NCBI RefSeq assembly: GCF_019977335.1
Contig: NZ_AP024653.1
Coordinates: 1,302,001 to 1,366,000, forward strand
Length of the DNA stretch: 64,000 nt
Source: Arthrobacter sp. NicSoilB4
GTDB lineage: Bacteria; Actinomycetota; Actinomycetes; Actinomycetales; Micrococcaceae
Reading direction: 5' to 3'
In this document: positions 36,189 to 44,497 of the stretch, in pieces
Layout: each line of letters opens with the position of its first letter
Position numbering within the stretch: the first letter of the stretch is position 1
Made by a program: the position numbers and the translations under genes
The notes under the pieces: model-generated
Database searches by the model: none
Seen by the model: the letters and a program-made list of their open reading frames with translations, nothing else
Told to the model about the DNA's origin: nothing

Positions 36189-36779
36189 TCAGTCCGTCCC
36201 GGCGTCGAGCCCAGTGAGCCTGCGGCGAAGGCCCGGCCAGGCAGCCCCGAACCCGGGATGCAGCTCCTTGTCGCCGACGTGTTCCACCGGCACCCACCGC
36301 AGCTCCAGGCTTTCCGGGTCGCTGATTTCCGGGTCGAACGCTTCCACAACCTCGACGGCGACAGTCGTGTAGGTCCAGTAACCGACGTCGAACACCGAGG
36401 TGAAGAGGACCTGGACGTTTTCCGGCGGGACGGCAGCTTCTTCCTTCGCCTCCCGCAAGGCGCCGTGGACGGCTTCTTCGCCCTGGTGCAGGGCACCGCC
36501 GGGGAGTCCCCAGGTGCCGCCCTGATCGCTCCACAGGGCGCGGTGCTGCAACAGGATGCCCTTCTTTGGGTCGTGAACCAGCAGCCCTGCCGAGCCAAAG
36601 CGCCCCCAGAACCGTCCGCGGTCGCCCTCAACCCAGGCATCACCGGGATCACGGGGACCGAGGGGACGGCGCAGCTCGAAAGGAAGCTCGGTGGAATGAG
36701 CCTCGCCGGGCCGAGAGGTTTGGGGGCGTGCGTCGTCGGGGAGCGCCGCGCTGGAAGTCGGGGCAACAGAGCTGTCCAT
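36189..36779 (-). CDS. Nudix hydrolase
   Basis: This protein of about 196 residues hydrolyses a nucleoside diphosphate linked to another moiety. The Nudix box runs over residues 95-117: G, five residues, Glu101, seven residues, then REAKEEAA. The usual final Gly is Ala. It is preceded by WGLPGGALHQGEEA. The N-terminal ~45 residues are polar and variable. I start at ATG 36779 (MDSSVAPTSS); the longer in-frame start at 36845 seems less likely. A CAAACT hexamer 6 nt before the ATG may make it leaderless, but the match is poor. Confidence 0.88.
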   Translation of the reverse strand: MDSSVAPTSSAALPDDARPQTSRPGEAHSTELPFELRRPLGPRDPGDAWVEGDRGRFWGRFGSAGLLVHDPKKGILLQHRALWSDQGGTWGLPGGALHQGEEAVHGALREAKEEAAVPPENVQVLFTSVFDVGYWTYTTVAVEVVEAFDPEISDPESLELRWVPVEHVGDKELHPGFGAAWPGLRRRLTGLDAGTD

Positions 36780-36845
36780 GCCCTCAGTTTGCCACGGGCA
36801 CTGCTCGTCCTTGGAGAAGTGTGACCCCGCGGGACTGGCCGTCAA

Positions 36846-37203
36846 ACGGGCCGCGCGCCGTGTGGGCGCGGCATGATCCGTTCGCTAGTAGCGGGCGGAT
36901 TCTTGCCTTCGTCGTGCGATGGTCGGCGTTGAAGCCAGCCCAACGCCGTTGATACCCCGGCTGCCGCTGTAGTTGGAGTTCGCCAATGGAAACTCCCGGT
37001 CCACCCGTTCAGTTATCCACATAGGGGAGTTAACTCCAGCCGCCCACGCCGGAATCGGGAATCATTGGGAGTAGCGCCCAGCAGCCAGGGAGCGGATCAC
37101 TCACTTGGGCCCGGTGATGACAGCCTCTCTAGACGCGAATTTTCTATGGGAGATCCCGCAAGTCCTGGCCCCCGGAACGCTAGCTTCAAGGAAGGATTCG
37201 GCC
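36846..37203. promoter_or_regulatory. Gene-free stretch before the HNH nuclease: hairpin, DnaA box and palindrome
   Basis: It contains an inverted repeat GGCGTTG-9-CAACGCC (36925-36947), a perfect DnaA-type nonamer TTATCCACA (37013-37021), and 4 bp later a perfect 12-bp palindrome GGAGTTAACTCC (37026-37037). The local AT content is higher than in the neighbours. It probably includes the promoter of the HNH gene. A single DnaA box does not make an origin. Confidence 0.55.
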
Positions 37204-38895
37204 ATGACAGCCAGTGAAGATGTCATCCAGCCACAGGCCACCCGGCCTGGCGGCGGGATGCTCCTGGCAATTCCCCGGCCGTCACCTGTTCCAGGCGAGG
37301 CGGTTGACGCGCACTGTGCTGTGGAGGCGGCGCTTGCCCTGCTGCGCTCCTGTTCTGGGACGGCCGTGCCGGATGCAGCGCTGTTCGGGATGACGGGAGC
37401 CTCGGACTTCGCAGGCCGCGTGGAGGAGCTTTCGCGGGTGGTCGACTACTTGCAGCTTGTTGCCGCGGGGGCGGTCGACCGGACCCGGAGCCAGTCATCA
37501 TCCGGAGCGGGGACCGCAGCTGCGAAGTTTGGTTCTGACGCGCCCGCCGGCCGGTTGACGGGCTGGCACACCGGGCCGGGTGGGCCTGCGGGATTCGCGC
37601 CGGACCGGACGTGGAACGAGCCGGGAGACATAAATCGTTCGCCGGAGTGGGTGGACGACGGGTACCGGACCACCGCAGAATTCCTGCGGGCCAGGCTGAG
37701 GATCAGTGCGGTGGAAGCTCGACGCCGGCTTGCCCTCGCCGCGGACGTTCTGCCGCGCACAGGTCTGTCGGGCCAGCCCCTGCCGGCCGCGAAGGAGGAG
37801 CTCGCCGCGGGTGTCGCCGCCGGAGACATCGCCTCCCGTGCGGCGTCGATTATCTGCCTGTCCCTCGAGCGGGTCCGGCACGTGTCCCCACCCGAGGATG
37901 CCGCACGGATGGAACATGCCCTGGCCCGGACAGCAGCAGAGAACGACCAGGACTTCCTGACCCGGATCGCCAAACGCTGGGCGGACGCCTTGGAGCAGGA
38001 CGGCGAGGAACCCGGCGAGCAGGAATTGCGCCAGCGGCAGGGCGCTTTCATACGGCGGGCCCACCGCGGACTGCAACATCTGGAAATCTTCGCCACGAGC
38101 GATCAGTTCGAACACTTGATCACGGTCATGAATACTGCCACTAACCCGCGGGCCGGCGTCGCATCCGATGCGATCACAGGCGCGGACGTTGCCGGTGCTA
38201 CCGTGCCCGGTGCCGCCAGCGACGGCGGTGCGGACGGCTGTAACTCGGAGGGCTGTGACGCAGACGAGGCGGCCGCAACGGAACGGCTGGATCAGCGCAC
38301 GCGGCCGCAGCGGCTTCTCGACGGCCTCGTCGGTGCCTGCAAGGCAGCACTCGCCGCCGGGAGGCTGCCCGCTGCGGGTGGGCTGCGCCCGCAGGTCATG
38401 GTCACCGTTGACTACCGTGACCTGCTGGAGCGGGTCGAAGGCGCCGACGCGAAACCCCGCGGCCCTGGCTCCAACGCGGGGACGCTGATGTTCACCGGCC
38501 CAGTCACGGCCTCGACCGTTCGAAAAATCGCCTGCGACGCCGATATCATCCCGATTGTGCTGGGTGGACAAGGCCGGATCCTCGACATCGGCCGAGCCTC
38601 GCGGGTTTTCCCGCCACACATCCGCAAGGCCATCACCGCCAGGGACGGGGGCTGCGCCTTTCCCCATTGCACTATTCCGGCGCCCTGGTGCGAGGCCCAC
38701 CACATCCGGTACTGGTCCCGCGGCGGGAATACCGGCACCGGGAACGGAGCCTTGCTCTGTTCGCATCACCATCACTTGATACACAAGGAACAGTGGAGCA
38801 TTCAGATGCGAAGCGGTGTTCCGTGGTTTATCCCGCCACCGCATCTGGACCCAAACCAGCGTCCGCGGCGAAACCGCTACTTCAGGCTTGAGTGA
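37204..38895 (+). CDS. DUF222 / HNH endonuclease (13E12 repeat family)
   Basis: This 563-aa protein has an N-terminal DUF222 helical domain (about 30-400). Its parts include EELSRVVDYLQLVAAGAVDR and GYRTTAEFLRARLRISAVEARRRLALAAD. A C-terminal HNH nuclease domain near 480-530 has zinc/active-site residues in GGCAFPHCTIPAPWCEAHHI and GNGALLCSHHHHLIH. The Ala/Gly/Asp-rich insert near 325-365 is variable. These genes occur in many copies in actinobacterial genomes, and their role (mobile, defence or self-homing) is unsettled. ATG 37204 has AAGGAAGG upstream. Confidence 0.9.
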   Translation: MTASEDVIQPQATRPGGGMLLAIPRPSPVPGEAVDAHCAVEAALALLRSCSGTAVPDAALFGMTGASDFAGRVEELSRVVDYLQLVAAGAVDRTRSQSSSGAGTAAAKFGSDAPAGRLTGWHTGPGGPAGFAPDRTWNEPGDINRSPEWVDDGYRTTAEFLRARLRISAVEARRRLALAADVLPRTGLSGQPLPAAKEELAAGVAAGDIASRAASIICLSLERVRHVSPPEDAARMEHALARTAAENDQDFLTRIAKRWADALEQDGEEPGEQELRQRQGAFIRRAHRGLQHLEIFATSDQFEHLITVMNTATNPRAGVASDAITGADVAGATVPGAASDGGADGCNSEGCDADEAAATERLDQRTRPQRLLDGLVGACKAALAAGRLPAAGGLRPQVMVTVDYRDLLERVEGADAKPRGPGSNAGTLMFTGPVTASTVRKIACDADIIPIVLGGQGRILDIGRASRVFPPHIRKAITARDGGCAFPHCTIPAPWCEAHHIRYWSRGGNTGTGNGALLCSHHHHLIHKEQWSIQMRSGVPWFIPPPHLDPNQRPRRNRYFRLE

Positions 38896-38916
38896 GACCG
38901 CCGGACTGGAGCCCAA

Positions 38917-39384
38917 TCAGCCCTTCGGAGCAGCGGTCCCAAAGGGGAGCGGCGCGCCGGTTTCGAACGGAACTGCACCCTGTGCGGGCGTTTGGGTGGA
39001 CCAACCGCCTTCCTGCTTGTTGGCAAAGATGAGCATTCGCTGGCTCTGCTCAAGCGGATCACCGTCCGGATAGGAGACGCCGGCGGAGCACGTCGCCGGC
39101 GTGGACGCGACGCGGAGCGGTGCTGGGCCCGGATCGCCCTTTAGGACAGTCTCGATCTCTACAAGATGGACCTTCGCCTTGTAGCCGTACATGAGTGTCT
39201 CGTCATCCACTCGGACGGGCTTGCCGATCAGCACGAGGACCGCGTGGTCGAACTGGTCCTGGGGCGTCTCGAAGCGGATCCAATCGACACAAACGTCGGA
39301 GGTTGCAGGGGGCAGCAGGGTGCAACCACTCGCCAATCCGCACGCCAGGAGCCCCGCGAGCGCCGCCTGCAAAGGTCTACGCAT
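38917..39384 (-). CDS. Putative lipoprotein, 155 aa
   Basis: A signal peptide RRPLQAALAGLLACGLASGC has a lipobox (ASG-Cys21). The mature domain has about 130 residues with VCVDWIRFETPQDQFDHAVLV, a beta-rich middle (VHLVEIETVLKGDPGPAPLRV) and CSAGVSYPDGDPLEQSQRMLIF. The latter is reminiscent of small extracytoplasmic beta-domain proteins that carry a conserved Asp-Pro-Leu. No family is recognised with confidence. ATG 39384 is chosen because the signal peptide begins there and TATGTT sits 6 nt upstream. Confidence 0.75.
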   Translation of the reverse strand: MRRPLQAALAGLLACGLASGCTLLPPATSDVCVDWIRFETPQDQFDHAVLVLIGKPVRVDDETLMYGYKAKVHLVEIETVLKGDPGPAPLRVASTPATCSAGVSYPDGDPLEQSQRMLIFANKQEGGWSTQTPAQGAVPFETGAPLPFGTAAPKG

Positions 39385-39396
39385 GCTCAGAACATA
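39385..39396 (-). promoter_or_regulatory. -10-like hexamer for leaderless lipoprotein gene
   Basis: On the minus strand TATGTT (39396-39391) ends 6 nt before the ATG at 39384. Confidence 0.45.
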
Positions 39397-39479
39397 TCCG
39401 CCGGGGAAACCGCGGTCTATGGGGAGACCTGTTTTGTGCACGGGAGGGGAAAAGTGCCTGCCGGCGGCCTCAACCCGGA

Positions 39480-39905
39480 TTAGCGGAACTGGGCAAAGAC
39501 CCTCAGAGGTTCGGGACGGAAGTCGGAGCCTTCGGTGAAGCCCAGGGCCTCATAGAAGGCGCGCTGTCCCGGTTCGTTGTCGGTGATCAGGACCATCTGC
39601 CGGACATGCCCGTAGCGTTTCTGCACGGCTTCGAGCAGCGCACGGCCGGCACCCGATTTCTGGAAGGCCGGATCCACCAGGATGTCCTGTACGTAGCAGA
39701 TGGTCGCGTCGTCAGAGACGGCGCGGGCCAGCCCAACCAGCTCGCCGCCGGCAGCCCGGGCCGTGACAACGAAGGACGAGCCGCGGATGGCGCTGGCGAG
39801 GACATCGGGTTCCCGGGTGTAGGCGGTCCAGCCCACGGACTCGTACAGCGCCAGCACCTCGGAGTCGCAATCAGGTGCGCCGGCAAGGACCGTGAACTCT
39901 GGCAT
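39480..39905 (-). CDS. GNAT family N-acetyltransferase
   Basis: This 141-aa single-domain GNAT has strand 4 YVQDILVDPAFQKSGAGRALL, containing the acetyl-CoA loop Q-K-S-G-A-G, then LITDNEPGQRAFYEALGFTEG. The start ATG 39905 (MPEFTVLAG) fits the fold better than the in-frame ATG at 39935. The substrate is unknown. It is divergent from the GNAT–kinase fusion gene, which may share this intergenic region as promoter. Confidence 0.88.
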   Translation of the reverse strand: MPEFTVLAGAPDCDSEVLALYESVGWTAYTREPDVLASAIRGSSFVVTARAAGGELVGLARAVSDDATICYVQDILVDPAFQKSGAGRALLEAVQKRYGHVRQMVLITDNEPGQRAFYEALGFTEGSDFRPEPLRVFAQFR

Positions 39906-39954
39906 CGGAACAGTGTCGCACACAGGCGTTCCCAACAGTTGGGGCGGGAAGTGC

Positions 39955-40019
39955 TAGCGTATCGCCGATGCGCCAAACGGGCCGGGCCAGTGTGGCGTCA
40001 AATCCAGGGGGAATTAACC
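39955..40019 (+). promoter_or_regulatory. Promoter and ribosome site of the GNAT–P-loop fusion gene
   Basis: TAGCGT at 39955-39960 is a -10-like hexamer. AGGGGGA at about 40007 lies 7 nt before the ATG at 40020. Confidence 0.4.
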
Positions 40020-41108
40020 ATGAACATATCCGTGAGCGTCCGCCCGTGCACGGCGGGCGATCTTGCCGCGCTGGGCCTGCACGAACCTCCGGGCTCGGGG
40101 ATCGCCGCAGGCCTCTTGGACCGTCAGACTGCTGGGGACCTGATCTATGCCACGGCGTGGACCGGAGTCACCCCGCACGGCGGGGCGGTGCTGGATTTTC
40201 GTGCCGGGCCCGTCCCTGAGCTCAAGCATCTCTTCGTTTATCCCGGAAGCAGGGGAGCGGGGATAGGCCGGGCGCTCTGCCTCTGGCTGGAGGAACGTGC
40301 CAGGCTGGCTGGCCACAGCGGGATCATCCTCGGTGTTGAACCCGGAAACACAGCAGCAAGGGAACTCTACGAAGAACTTGGCTACCGGACCACCGGTGAC
40401 GTCTCGACTTACTCGTACGGATTCCCTGATGCAGCCGGCAACTCATCTACTGCCACGGAAACGACTCACATGTACCGCAAAGAACTTCCCGCCCATGCAG
40501 CCGTTGACGCTTCGACTGCCCCCACACCAATCGAGGGGGGACCCTCCCGGGTCCTGTTCTACGGGGTGACAGGCAGCGGCAAGTCGTCCGCCGCCCGCGC
40601 CTACGCGCAGGCCACGGGGCTGCCCGAGTTCTCGGCGGACGATGACATCGGCTGGCTGCCCGGGTGGCAGCAGCGCACTGTCGAGGAGCAGCGGGACATC
40701 GCCGCCACAATTGCAGACCAGGACCGCTGGGTGCTGGACAGCGCCTACGGGGTCTGGCGGGACGTTGTGCTGCCACGGGCGGAGCTCGTCGTCGGACTGG
40801 ACTATCCGCGCTGGCTCTCGCTGGCCAGGCTGGTCCGCCGCTCGCTCCGGCGGTCTTGGACCCGCGAACCCGTCTGCAACGGCAATCACGAAACGCTGGC
40901 CCGACTCTTCGTCGACGACTCGATTATCCGCTGGCATTTCCGGTCGTTCACAAGGAAGCGGCAGGTCATGCGGGGCCTCCAGACCGATGCCAGTATGCCG
41001 CCCACGATCCTGTTCCGCCATCCCCGGCAGCTCGACGAGTGGCTCGCGCAGCTGCCGGCGCAGTTGCCCGCCAAGTCCACGAGCGCCGGGCAGGCCGAAA
41101 GCCTCTGA
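40020..41108 (+). CDS. Fused GNAT acetyltransferase – P-loop (adenylate-kinase-like) protein
   Basis: One continuous 362-aa frame holds two domains. Residues 1-155 are a GNAT fold with the acetyl-CoA loop PGSRGAGIGRALCLW and GNTAARELYEELGYRTTGD. Residues about 175-350 are a P-loop kinase-like domain with Walker A GVTGSGKS at 182-189, DRWVLDSAYGVWRDVVLPRAE, DYPRWLSLARLVRRSLRR and RWHFRSFTRKRQ. The latter resembles the FlaR/adenylate-kinase-like proteins usually found alone. A ~25-residue Thr/Ala/Pro linker joins them. A frameshift sequencing error joining two genes is possible but no stop is seen between them. Confidence 0.8.
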   Translation: MNISVSVRPCTAGDLAALGLHEPPGSGIAAGLLDRQTAGDLIYATAWTGVTPHGGAVLDFRAGPVPELKHLFVYPGSRGAGIGRALCLWLEERARLAGHSGIILGVEPGNTAARELYEELGYRTTGDVSTYSYGFPDAAGNSSTATETTHMYRKELPAHAAVDASTAPTPIEGGPSRVLFYGVTGSGKSSAARAYAQATGLPEFSADDDIGWLPGWQQRTVEEQRDIAATIADQDRWVLDSAYGVWRDVVLPRAELVVGLDYPRWLSLARLVRRSLRRSWTREPVCNGNHETLARLFVDDSIIRWHFRSFTRKRQVMRGLQTDASMPPTILFRHPRQLDEWLAQLPAQLPAKSTSAGQAESL

Positions 41109-41130
41109 CCGCACGACGACGGACGGCGGC

Positions 41131-41142
41131 TACGCTGGAACC
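41131..41142 (+). promoter_or_regulatory. -10-like hexamer for leaderless membrane-protein gene
   Basis: TACGCT at 41131-41136 ends 6 nt before the ATG at 41143; the spacer GGAACC is identical to that before dxr. Confidence 0.45.
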
Positions 41143-41607
41143 ATGGCTGGATCCATGACTGGACTCAAAGCTGGGCGCGGCCTGCGGGAGGCTGAACGTG
41201 CTTCCCTGCTAAGGGCCGTGAAAGCTTTCCATACGTTCGCATGGTTCACCATTGAAGCCTGCATGGTCTACGTCCTCTACGCCGGTGCCCGCGGACGGAC
41301 GGACAGGACAGTGGGCCTGGCAGCCGGCGTCGTGACGGCGGAAACCCTGGTCTTTGCCGCCAACGGGTTTCATTGCCCGCTGACCGCCGTGGCCAAGGAC
41401 CTGGGCGACCAGACCGGCTCTGTCACCGACATCTATCTGCCGCGGTGGTTTGCAAAGAATCTCCCGGGCATCCACGTGCCACTGATTCTGGCCGCTGTGC
41501 TCCTGCACTGGCGCAACTACCGGGCCGGCGGCACCACTGCGGGGAACGGCCCCGGCGCTGCGCGCTTCATCCCCGACGCTGCGCCGGAGGCGGCCCGGTC
41601 CAACTAG
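41143..41607 (+). CDS. Conserved small integral membrane protein
   Basis: This 154-aa protein has about four hydrophobic segments. It also carries an invariant-looking block NGFHCPLTAVAKDLGDQTG, then VTDIYLPRWFAKNLPGIHVPLILAAVLLH. Paired His and the Cys-Pro-Leu-Thr motif may bind a cofactor or metal; the pattern is somewhat like DUF2784 proteins. No function is known. Its 3' end overlaps the convergent lipoprotein gene by 4 nt. It appears leaderless. Confidence 0.7.
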   Translation: MAGSMTGLKAGRGLREAERASLLRAVKAFHTFAWFTIEACMVYVLYAGARGRTDRTVGLAAGVVTAETLVFAANGFHCPLTAVAKDLGDQTGSVTDIYLPRWFAKNLPGIHVPLILAAVLLHWRNYRAGGTTAGNGPGAARFIPDAAPEAARSN

Positions 41608-42044
41608 CGCAGCGGGTTGCCGTCGAGATCGACGCGGAAGTCCTCGATCACCTTGTTGGTGGCCGTGTCGATGATGATCACGGAGTCCGCGGGCCAGGAA
41701 GGGTCGGGAACCACGGTGTACGGGACGTCCGTGATCAGGGTGGCCCTCCCGGCGTCGTTGATCCTCCGGCTGAAGGCGTCCACCACCGTATTCGTCCGGG
41801 TGTTGACTGCCACTGCTTCCTGGGGGAGCCCCGCCGTCTTGCCGTCGGCGGGCGTGGAGTTCCACCATCCTTCGTAGCCGCTCACTGACGATTCCGCCGA
41901 CGCCGTCAGGGGCGCCGCTGGAGTTCCGGCTGCTTTCGCCTCGCCGCCGCAGGCGCTCAGCGACACCCCAGCCGCGAGAATCATACAAACGGCGGCCAGG
42001 CGCCGTGCTTCAGCTTTGTATCCCAAGATGATGTCCCCCAACAT
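41604..42044 (-). CDS. Putative lipoprotein, 146 aa
   Basis: The signal peptide has lipobox LSAC with Cys32 (AVCMILAAGVSLSAC). The mature part has a Gly/Ala/Thr/Ser-rich linker, then a folded region with NTRTNTVVDAFSRRINDAGRA and DTATNKVIEDFRVDLDGNPLR, two beta-hairpin-like stretches with the shared pattern T-x-T-N-x-V. This suggests an internal duplication. No family is recognised. TTG at codon 7, preceded by GGGGGA, may be the real start. Confidence 0.65.
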   Translation of the reverse strand: MLGDIILGYKAEARRLAAVCMILAAGVSLSACGGEAKAAGTPAAPLTASAESSVSGYEGWWNSTPADGKTAGLPQEAVAVNTRTNTVVDAFSRRINDAGRATLITDVPYTVVPDPSWPADSVIIIDTATNKVIEDFRVDLDGNPLR

Positions 42045-42311
42045 TTGTTCGCGGCCGGAGACCCCCGGCGCGGATGGGATGACCCTACCAGCCCCGTCAC
42101 CTCACGGAACTTGCGCAGGAAACCGAGACCCGGGTCAGGGACCGGCCGGTGACCGCGACTCGGGCCAGTGACCGCCGCAACCGACCGCCGCGACCGCGAC
42201 CCCGGGCCAGTGACCGCCGCAACCGACCGCCGCGACCCAGCCCGGCGACCGCCGCGACCGACAGCCGCGACCCGGGCCGCGACCGCCGGCAATCCGTGGC
42301 CCGAGCGCGGC
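42045..42311. repeat. GC-rich tandem repeats between two minus-strand genes
   Basis: A 35-bp element beginning CGGGCCAGTGACCGCCGC occurs perfectly at 42161-42195 and 42203-42237 (42-bp period). Degenerate copies of CCGCGACC flank it over about 42140-42290. No gene is seen. It lies past the DUF937 stop and before the lipoprotein start. Confidence 0.7.
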
Positions 42312-43100
42312 CTACTTCTTTCCGAACAGACCGCCCAGGATCCCGCCGAATCCGCCAGACCCGTCATCGTCACTCTTACGCTCCGCCGGCTGGCTCTCGG
42401 GAAGGTCGACGTCGATCAACTCACCGGGGCGCGGCGCGCCGCCCGCGGGCTGGCCCTGCGGGTGGGCCTGAGGCTCCAGCGACGAGTCCTGCCTGGCGTC
42501 CGGAACGGCCGCCTGCGAGGACGACTGGCCCCCGCCGAAAAGCCCGCCCAGCAGATCGCCCAGACCGCCCATCCCCCCGGCGCCGCCGGCAGCGCCGCCG
42601 CCCAGGATCCCGCCCAGAATTCCCCCGAGGTCAATGCCGCCGGCACCAGCCGACCCGCCGTCGCCGGACCCAGCCTCGGACGACTGTCCGCGGCCCACGA
42701 GGATCTTGTTCGCGAGATAGGACATCACGATCGGGGCAAGGATCGGCAGCAGCTTCCTGACCAGGTCCCCACCCACGCCGCCGAGCTGGGCCGTCCCGGC
42801 GAGTTGGCTGGCGACCTGGTCCTGCTGCCCGCCGAAGACATGGCTCACGATCTTCTCACCATCCGCAGTGTCCACCTGCGAGACATCGACCCCGCCATCC
42901 AACAGCCCGTCCTGGTGCTGGCTGAGCGCCGACTCCAGCGAGGCGGCGCCGTCGGAGGCTTGCGCGTTGTTCTTCATGCCGGCCAGCAGCGTGGGCACCG
43001 CCGCCTCCACCGCCGTCTGGGCGGTCTGCCGGTCGGTGCCGAGCAGGCCGGCAATCTGGTCTACCGGTATCTGCCGCAGGATGCCTTGGAGCTCGCTCAT
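42312..43100 (-). CDS. DUF937 family protein
   Basis: This 262-aa protein has the DUF937 (YidB-like) architecture. An N-terminal helical domain contains ELQGILRQIPVDQIAGLLGTDRQTAQTAV and AVPTLLAGMKNNAQ. A second copy-like stretch with FGGQQDQVASQLAG and KLLPILAPIVMSYLANKIL follows, then a Gly-rich tail with repeated LGGILGGILGG and a final FGGILGGLFGKK. The function is unknown. GTACCC before the ATG is preceded by AAGGAG, a good ribosome site. Confidence 0.85.
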   Translation of the reverse strand: MSELQGILRQIPVDQIAGLLGTDRQTAQTAVEAAVPTLLAGMKNNAQASDGAASLESALSQHQDGLLDGGVDVSQVDTADGEKIVSHVFGGQQDQVASQLAGTAQLGGVGGDLVRKLLPILAPIVMSYLANKILVGRGQSSEAGSGDGGSAGAGGIDLGGILGGILGGGAAGGAGGMGGLGDLLGGLFGGGQSSSQAAVPDARQDSSLEPQAHPQGQPAGGAPRPGELIDVDLPESQPAERKSDDDGSGGFGGILGGLFGKK

Positions 43101-43334
43101 GGGTACTCCTTCAGCCGCAGCTCAGTGCGGCCTAGCTGGAAGCGGCGCCTGCAGAGACGCCGTCGGACGGTTGCCCTTGCATCGTAGTCGGGGTGTCCCC
43201 AACGCGAAAGGACGCTTCCGGGGCCTGGCAGCGCCGTCGGAGGCAGCCCGCGTTTGCGGGTAATCTAGGAGAGTTCCGGGGCCGACTGGTTTCGCCGGAA
43301 GAGCACATGGCAGGAAGCAAAAAAGGCGAGGTTG
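43101..43334. promoter_or_regulatory. DUF937–ribF divergent region
   Basis: TAATCT at about 43261-43266 resembles a -10, leading to a ribF leader of about 65 nt with AGGCGAGG before the start. Nothing else stands out. Confidence 0.4.
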
Positions 43335-44330
43335 ATGGTCCACATCTGGAACGATCCGTCCGAAGTCCCGGCGGACTTTGGTCCCTCCGTCGTTACCTTT
43401 GGCAACTTCGACGGAGTGCACCGCGGCCACCAGCAGGTGCTCTCGCAGCTCATCCGGGTCGCCCGCCTGAACCACGCCCGTGCCGTTGCCATCACTTTCG
43501 ATCCGCATCCGGCGCAGGTCCACCGTCCCGAATCCGCCCCCGAGCTGATCATGGGCCTGGAAGACAAATTGGTGGCGCTCGGCGAGCTGGGCCTCGACGC
43601 CGTGCTCGTGATGAAGTACTCCCTTGAACTGGCCAGCCTCACTCCCGAAGAATTCGTCGCCGACGTCCTGGTCGGCAGCCTGAAGGCAAGCCACGTGGTG
43701 ATCGGCCACGACGCCCGCTTTGGCCGGGGAAATTCCGGCGACCTGGACACCATGCAGGAACTCGGCAAGAAGCTCGGCTTCGAAGTCCTCGTCATCAGCG
43801 AATTCGGTTCCGAAGGCTTTCCGATACACGGTGAACTGCACGACGACGGCGGCAAGGACCGCCGCTGTTCCTCCACCTGGGTGCGCGAGGCCCTGCGGGA
43901 GGGCGACGTCGCCACCGCCGCCGCCGTCCTGGGCCGGGCCCACCGGATGCGCGGAGAGGTGGTCCACGGCGCCGCGCGCGGCCGCGACCTCGGCTTCCCG
44001 ACCGCCAACCTCGCCCCCGACGCCAGCGGCTACATCCCGGCGGACGGCATCTACGCCGGCTGGCTCGTGGACCAGGCCGGCACGCGCTGGCCAGCGGCCA
44101 TCTCCGTCGGCTCCAACCCCACGTTCTACGGCGTCAGCCGGCAGGTGGAAGCCCACGTGATCGACCGCCCGGAAGAGGCCGTCGAGGACTTCGATCTGTA
44201 CGGCCAGACAGTAGTGGTGGAATTCGTCGCCCGGCTGCGGGGGATGGTGGCGTACCGTGGCCCTGAGGCGTTGGTGGACCAGATGCGCCTGGACGTGGTC
44301 CAGGCCCACAACATCCTGTTCGCGCGCTAA
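43335..44330 (+). CDS. ribF: Bifunctional riboflavin kinase / FAD synthetase
   Basis: This 331-aa enzyme makes FMN and then FAD. The N-terminal adenylyltransferase domain has the HxGH-like motif in FGNFDGVHRGHQQVL near residue 25 and ITFDPHPAQV. The C-terminal flavokinase domain has GRDLGFPTANL with the PTAN motif, GIYAGWLVD, and SVGSNPTFYG. ATG 43335 is used; a TTG just upstream is a weaker option. In this genome ribF is separated from truB by ~8.5 kb of accessory genes. Confidence 0.97.
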   Translation: MVHIWNDPSEVPADFGPSVVTFGNFDGVHRGHQQVLSQLIRVARLNHARAVAITFDPHPAQVHRPESAPELIMGLEDKLVALGELGLDAVLVMKYSLELASLTPEEFVADVLVGSLKASHVVIGHDARFGRGNSGDLDTMQELGKKLGFEVLVISEFGSEGFPIHGELHDDGGKDRRCSSTWVREALREGDVATAAAVLGRAHRMRGEVVHGAARGRDLGFPTANLAPDASGYIPADGIYAGWLVDQAGTRWPAAISVGSNPTFYGVSRQVEAHVIDRPEEAVEDFDLYGQTVVVEFVARLRGMVAYRGPEALVDQMRLDVVQAHNILFAR

Positions 44331-44408
44331 ACCGCCGGGCTGGGCCGCTTAACTCGACCGCTGTACAAAACCGCCGGGACTGACCCGTGGGGCTGAACCG
44401 CTGGGCTG
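44329..44408 (+). repeat. Three AACCGCYGGG-type direct repeats after ribF
   Basis: AACCGCCGGGCTG (44329-44341), AACCGCCGGGACTG (44369-44382) and AACCGCTGGGCTG (44396-44408) lie between ribF and kynA. They could be operator sites for kynA-kynU. Confidence 0.55.
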
Positions 44409-44497
44409 AAAAACTGGAATGATTCACCGGGCGGCCTGCAAGTTCGCGGGTAGCTCCGCGCAGGGATTCACAGCCATTTGGCAAGGAAGGCAAGACT

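Noticed and set aside
37013..37021. Replication origin at the DnaA box
   Set aside because: Only one box is present, with no dnaA/dnaN genes, no AT-rich unwinding region and no cluster of boxes.
37204..38895. Transposase or group II intron protein
   Set aside because: The C-terminal HNH fits DUF222/13E12 proteins; no reverse transcriptase, DDE motif or terminal inverted repeats were seen.
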